This document shows positions 59,236-64,000 of a stretch of 64,000 nucleotides of DNA, piece by piece (within the stretch, counting starts at the first letter, position 1; every line of letters starts with the position of its first letter). Origin of the DNA: Theobroma cacao. Taxonomy: Eukaryota > Streptophyta > Magnoliopsida > Malvales > Malvaceae. Below the pieces are notes generated by a model. It did no database searches. It was not told where the DNA came from and worked only from the letters and a program-made list of their open reading frames with translations. The translations under genes were made by a program, and so were the position numbers. The stretch is taken from the NCBI RefSeq assembly GCF_000208745.1, contig NC_030854.1, forward strand, positions 17,743,494 to 17,807,493, written 5' to 3'.

Positions 59236-59452
59236 TCAACATAATTACACAACATTATATTCAAGCATATATGTATATCAACATAATGCAGCCACATAGA
59301 AATCCATAATAACCACATTTCATAACATAAACCTTTTCTCAAAAGCTTGTTCCCAAGGCATTCATTTTCATGAAAAATTGCATAAAATCATTCAAACACT
59401 TTGTTCAAAACAGTCATATTCCCAAAACAATTTTGATAGGCAGTCCACTCAC

Positions 59453-59537
59453 AGGTGTCGAAAATTCGGATTCCGGGTGAACTCTGACTAATAGTCCTCA
59501 GGCGTAATTCCTTTGCCTTTTCCGGACGTCTCACCAC
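59453..59537 (-). CDS. Micro-exon with conserved peptide tail, LTR C
   Basis: On minus, TTTGTCAAG (acceptor) is followed by GGETSGKGKGITPEDY and TAG (59490-59488), then TCACCCGGAATCC and a GTGAGT donor (59452-59447). LTR C is otherwise rather different from D and H, yet the first eight codons keep GE-x-SGKGK. No in-frame ATG is close upstream. Confidence 0.45.
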
Positions 59538-62006
59538 CTTGACAAATAACAAAGTCGAGGAATTTACTATATTGTCCCTAAATTGATATAAATTAATTTA
59601 AACTACTAATGCTTGATATGTAAATGCAAAAATATGTCCGATTACCGCTTAATCACGGTATCGATTAAATTCGACCGATCACCCGATTAATCGGCGATTG
59701 TGTCCAAATCACCTCCAAATTAATTCATTTCTCCTCTAATACCTTAATTTACCACATACATTTAAATAAAGCCAAATTCAGCATTAGAACCCTCACAATT
59801 CCTTATAGAAAAAATTTGGTCATTTGGTGTACTAGCATCGAATTTTTTTCTACATAACCGTTTCACCTTACTTCATCATTTTCCATGCCATTTTCCTTGA
59901 AATAAAAACAATCCCCCATTGATATTCAGCCCTCATGGTTCGGCCAACAAGGAACCCTAGAGAAATTGAATATTTCTTTTGTGTTTTTGTTCATAACCAT
60001 GCTTAACTATCCCTAAACACTAACATAGTCTAAAATCAAATTATTCCAACAACAATTCCTCTTCCATACCCATTTTTCAGAATTGAATTCATCATGATAA
60101 CTCAATATTCAACCATGGAAATCAAGAACAAAAGCATGGGTAAGCTAGGTATCAAGGAGAATTAAAGAAATTTTAACTTACCTAGCTTGTTTCCTTGATT
60201 TCTTCACTTTTTCTTTGAATTTCCACCTAGGTTTTCTTGTTTTTCCTTTTGTTCTTCCTTTTTTCTTGTTGCTGGATGTCTAGGCCGAATATGGTGAGGG
60301 AATTGGGGATTTAATGGGCTGATTTCTATAGAAAATAATAAAATAATCAAGCATGCCATGTGTCACATGCTTATTGGCCCAATTTTTAACTTTTTGACTT
60401 TTTCTTCTTAATTTTCCACCACAAATATTCTGGTATTTATCCAATCCTACCACAATTAAAATCCCTTGGTCTTGACAAGTGCTGGGCCGAAAATTTTACT
60501 GATTTGCCCCCGAGACAAAAAAATTACGATTTTGCCCTTATACTCCGAAATGTACCGGAATCTCATTATTTCTACTTTTCAACCTAAAATAACACTAATA
60601 TTGATCAATATTAACCAAATGGGGCAAAAATTGTTTAAAAAAATTTTCGTTTAGTCCACTAGTGGCAAAATTACCATTTTGCCCTTCTGCTCCATAAATA
60701 CCGGGAATCACAATTTTTCACTACTAAACATCATTTTATACTCCAATAATCATAATTATATTTCATATAATTATTCTTGGTCAAATGTGATCAAATCTTG
60801 GCTAAAAATCTCCATTTTATCATCAAATGGTAAAATGACCGTTTTGTCCCTAATTGGTCAATTTTCTGATGGACTCCAAACTGGACCTTGAACTCCAAAT
60901 CACTATTCTAAGTCATTCTGTTGGTTTTAAAATTTTCAAATTCCTCTTAGAATTTCTATTTGAACTAGTTCAAGGCTCGATTTAACTTAGTTGTACCACT
61001 CGATACAATACCGTCTTTTAATCGAGCTTGACAGGGTCTCACACAGAGTATAAAATGCACAACAATTTAGAGTGGTTCGGTCCAAGACCTACATTTACTA
61101 CCTTGATTACCCAACCAAGGATTTTCTCACAAACTCACTAACAACCGGTGAAATTCACAAGCTTCCACCAAGGTTTTACAATGGCTTTTACCAAGCTCAA
61201 CCACAACCTTTTACACTAGTTTTTCACAGGCTCAACTAAAACCCAAAGTAGTTTTCCAAGGCTCAACCACAACCTTCAACAATCAAGCTATCCCAAGCTT
61301 GAATAACCTTTTAGAGTGACTCCCTCACTCTAAGAATACAAAAGAAGTAGTAAAAAAAGGTACCTATGATCACTGGTTGATTTGAGTGATACAAGATTGA
61401 GTGCTAAATACAAATGCAAAGAGTAGGCGTTTAAGTGCAGACAAGTGCAGTGAAGCTTTTCTGGTTTTTCAACTTTCTATAGCTCAAATCTCTTTCAAGG
61501 CTTATAAAAACTTGTTTCTAATTGTTGAAAGACCCTCTTATACTTGGAGATGCAACTCTGATGGCAGTTTGGTAGTTTATATCTGTTGGAAATAGTTAAG
61601 GATGAGATCTAGCCAATAATCTGTCTTGTAGTGCTTTGGTTCAAATTGCAAATAGAGAGCTTTTAGTCGACTAAGTTGGTTCTGTTTCTGGTTTGCAGAT
61701 TCTAGCAAAGAGCACTTAGTCGACTGACTTGGTCGACTAAACTGATTATGTTTCTCAAACTTTTAGCCTGTCATTTCTCCAATTTGAATTTTGGTCAACC
61801 AATGTTCTTCCTTGTTTTACCAATAAGCTTCCTCCTTGTTACTCAATTACATCTTGTTGATTTTATCCCTCTTTTTCTTTCAAAAATACTCTTTGAAGAG
61901 TTAATAGATTAATTTCATATATTAATTTTCTGCACACTTAAGTAAAGGTATTAGACACAAATAAATGGGAATGTTTTATTATCATCAAAAACTAATGGAG
62001 CCAACA

Positions 62007-62643
62007 CTTTTAGTCGCATACCTTATTAACAGAATGCCCTTAAAAACACTTAACTTTAAGAGTCCTTTAGAAATTCTATAAAGTAGTAACTCATATACTG
62101 TTCCTCCAAAAAATTTTTGATGTGTATGTTTTTGTTCACAAGAGGAACGTAGGTAAGTTAGAACCTAGGGCCCTTAAATGTTTGTTTATTGGCTACTTTA
62201 CAACTCAAAAGGGATATAAATGTTATCATCGACCCTCGAAAAAGAACTTTGTAAGTATGGATGTTATCTTTAAGGAGTTTGAGCCTTATTTTCATACACC
62301 TCAGTCACCTCTTCAGGGGGGGAATAAGGAGGAAGAGGTGGAGGTGATAGCACCTGCCCCTATACTGTTTTCTAATGAAAATCCTAGTGATGACAAGGAA
62401 CAACCTAAAACTGGGCGATTAGATAGGCTAGATTTGAAAACCTACACACGACAGGACAAGACAGATAAAACCATCGAGCATGTTATACCTGGTCAAGCGC
62501 CATCTCTGAGTTCAATCCTTGAAAATACATGTGGTAAGTCTTCTTTACCTTTTGATTACCCTAATTCTAATCCCATTGCTAATGATCTTGATGTTCCTAT
62601 TACTATCAGAAAAAGAGTCAGAACCTGTACTAAACATCCTATT
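62007..62643 (+). pseudogene. Copia A integrase C-terminal part
   Basis: Continuation of copia A after copia B: VAYLINRMPLKTLNFKSPLE, then stops, then the open frame from 62122 with KLEPRALKCLFIGYFTTQKG, YKCYHRPSKKNFVSMDVIF and FEPYFHTPQSPLQGG. It ends with a linker and VPITIRKRVRTCTKHPI at 62643, a position just before the RT domain in related elements. LTR J is inserted there with probable TSD CTATT (62639-62643). The RT is not in the window. Confidence 0.87.
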
Positions 62644-63004
62644 TGAAATACCCCATACTTTGATATGGTGATAAATAAAGTTGATCGAATGCAAATTGAG
62701 GTCAATTAAAATGTTTAGAAGTGATAAAAGATGAAATGAGTAGTTTAGGATAAAATATTTCGCAAGTGCGAAAATAATAATAAAATAATAATAATATTAT
62801 TGGAGGAGAATTTGTGAGATAAAAGGCGATTTGGAAGTCAAGTGAGGCATAATAAGGTATTTTGGGTACCAAGGAGACAAGATAAAATTTTTAGAATAAA
62901 ATAATATTTTATTAATAAAATAATATTAAAATATTAATATTTAGCCGGATGTCGAAGTCAATCAAGAAGGAGGATCATATGGTTGATCCAAGTGGGGGAG
63001 AAGA
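62644..63004 (+). mobile_element. Large LTR J, left part
   Basis: The switch from coding sequence to TGAAATACCCCATAC is abrupt. This is the complement of the right end of LTR 4510 (GGGTATGGGGTGTCACA) with changes, so J is inverted relative to 4510. 62750-62950 matches the inverted AT-rich right part of 4510. LTR K interrupts it at 63005. Confidence 0.65.
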
Positions 63005-64000
63005 TGACAAGCCCGACTCTACAGAAATATTTGTGATGACATACATGTGGTGGATAGCATGTTTACATGCTAAGAGAGTCTTGAAAAATTTACAAAAGTC
63101 GGTATTGTACCTAGAGGTACAATAAAGTTGATTTAAGCCTCGAACTAGATCAAATAGAGAATTTACAATGAAATTAAGAATTTTAAAGTCCCAGAATGGG
63201 TTAATATGGTGATTCGGAGTTCGAGGATCAATTTGGAGTCAAACTGGAATTTTCGCTATCTAGGGGCAAAATGGTCATTTGCCACCTGGGGACAAAATGG
63301 AAATTTTTAGAAAAGATTTTTGGCCCCATTTGACTTATTGGAGTAAGATTTGAGGTTTAGAAGTGAAAAATTTTAATTTCGGTATAATTTGGAGTAAAAG
63401 GGTAAAATGGTAATTTTACCATTCGAAATCGAAAATTTAATTTTTTGAAAGGATTTTGATCAAATTTAATTATTTGGAGTGTGAAATGAGTATGAGGAGT
63501 GAAAATTATGCATTATGGAAAATTTTCAATTTTTGGGGTAAAAATGTAATTTTTGAAAAGTTCGGGGGCAAAAGTGTAATTTTGAAAAATTTGCTCCACC
63601 AAAACTTTGGAAAAATCTGGAAATTTCACTTAAGACTTGGATAAGTCAAAGGGAATGCATGGTGAAAAAAATAGGACAAGTGGATGGCTAAAAAAAAAAA
63701 ATGAATTAATAAAATATTTAAAATATGAATAAAATAATATTATTTCATTAAACAATAAAAAAGGCATAAAAAAATCAGCCCACCCATTCTTCTTCTTCAA
63801 CATTCGGCCAAGCAAGAAACAAGAGAGAGAAAGGAGAAAATAAAACCCTAGCTAAGAAATTTAAAGGGAAAATAGGTGGAAATTCAAAAATCAAGTGAAA
63901 AAAGGTAACATTTCTTAAATTTGTCTTGTGCTTTACCTTTCCCATGCATTTTCCATCATTTTTCATGGTTGAATCATGTGATTTGAGGATGATTTGAATT
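63005..64000 (+). mobile_element. Large LTR K, S-type, left part
   Basis: Starts TGACAAGCCCGACTC, like the left ends of H (TATCAAGCCC) and inverted 6442 (TGTCAAGCCC). Probable TSD is GAAGA (63000-63004). Contains the GTACCTAGAGGTAC stretch (63106-63119) also seen in H and 6442, a leader (63815-63904) and donor AAAG/GTAAC at 63905. It runs off the window end. The micro-exon expected about 650-800 bases further is not in view. Confidence 0.75.

Larger units (their letters stand above)
58317..61043 (-). mobile_element. Solo LTR C, 2.73 kb, in copia B 5' LTR
   Basis: Starts TGTCACGACCC and ends GGGTCTCACA; TSD CAGAG is perfect at 58312-58316 and 61044-61048, and the other copia B LTR shows the empty site at 46134 (one base different). 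Near the start is the palindrome GACCCAAATTTTGGGTC (58323-58339). Read on minus: donor GTAAG (60181), micro-exon 59537-59453, donor GTGAGT (59452), and acceptor TTTTCAG (58659). A minisatellite is at 59100-59235. No proteins are encoded. Confidence 0.93.
46032..62006 (-). mobile_element. Copia B, SIRE/Maximus-like element, full span
   Basis: Read on minus: 5' LTR (62006-58214), primer site, gag, protease, integrase, RT, RNase H, extra ORF, polypurine tract, 3' LTR (47105-46032). TSD is CTTTC left (46027-46031) and CTTTT right (62007-62011). It interrupts the integrase of copia A exactly between codons that rejoin as VLLVAYLINRMP. Solo LTR D sits in gag and solo LTR C in the 5' LTR. The extra ORF after RNase H, the long gag and the AAAAAGGGAGAGAT tract fit the SIRE/Maximus lineage. 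The two LTRs differ by about 7 % over the first 250 bases. Confidence 0.88.
58214..62006 (-). repeat. 5' LTR of copia B, split by solo LTR C
   Basis: Matches 46032-47105 after removing 58317-61048. The remaining length is about 1061 bases. The two copies differ at about 17 positions in the first 250 bases. The dyad with two GTCGAC words (61719-61743) is kept without change. Confidence 0.9.

Overview
This window is AT-rich plant nuclear DNA, most likely from a eudicot, and almost all of it is retrotransposon. I see no host gene, tRNA, rRNA or CRISPR array. The plant origin rests on the element types: Ty3/gypsy Athila, Ty1/copia of SIRE/Maximus type and of RE1-like type, a plant LINE with an RNase H tail, a hAT-like MITE, and many large TG...CA LTRs with 5-bp target duplications. 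The species cannot be named from sequence alone. There is an assembly gap of Ns at 37441-37907 and a single N at 43786.

The layout is a set of nested insertions, dated relative to one another by target site duplications (TSDs). Base layer: a large LTR (B, from 986) that also holds the end of another LTR (A, 1-985) and a 1.85-kb LTR-like insert (1960-3807). Layer 1: a minus-strand Athila element (3851 to 27301). Its 3' LTR holds a solo LTR (4510-10150), itself split by a second solo LTR (6442-9525), plus a MITE (10213-10764). Its interior holds a LINE (12278-15783, itself carrying an LTR-like insert) and a solo LTR (21602-24673). Layer 2: a plus-strand Athila (27302-30370) inside the first Athila's 5' LTR. 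Layer 3: LTR E (from 30371, resuming at 41518). Inside E lie LTR G (31993-41512), then F (35481-41216) inside G, then H (37185-40305) inside F.

E is also broken at 43689 by a plus-strand copia element (copia A). Copia A is split by a minus-strand SIRE-like copia (copia B, 46032-62006), which holds solo LTR D (53972-57077) in gag and solo LTR C (58317-61043) in its 5' LTR. Copia A is broken again at 62644 by LTR J, which is broken at 63005 by LTR K; both run off the window end. Every protein-coding region carries stops, frameshifts or lost catalytic residues, so none is autonomous.

The most unusual signal is inside the large LTRs. Read from the end opposite to their TGTCACGAC terminus, several share one layout: a leader with GTAAG donor, an intron of about 0.65-0.8 kb, a 69-86 nt exon, a GTGAGT donor, an intron of about 0.8-0.95 kb and an acceptor. 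In four LTRs (6442, H, D, C) the small exon ends in a related peptide tail (GE-P/T-SGKGK-like) closed by a stop codon. Between D and H the first eight codons differ only at synonymous positions. Second, the SIRE-like copia and the Athila both seem to carry the same plant-transposon-protein type domain downstream of pol.
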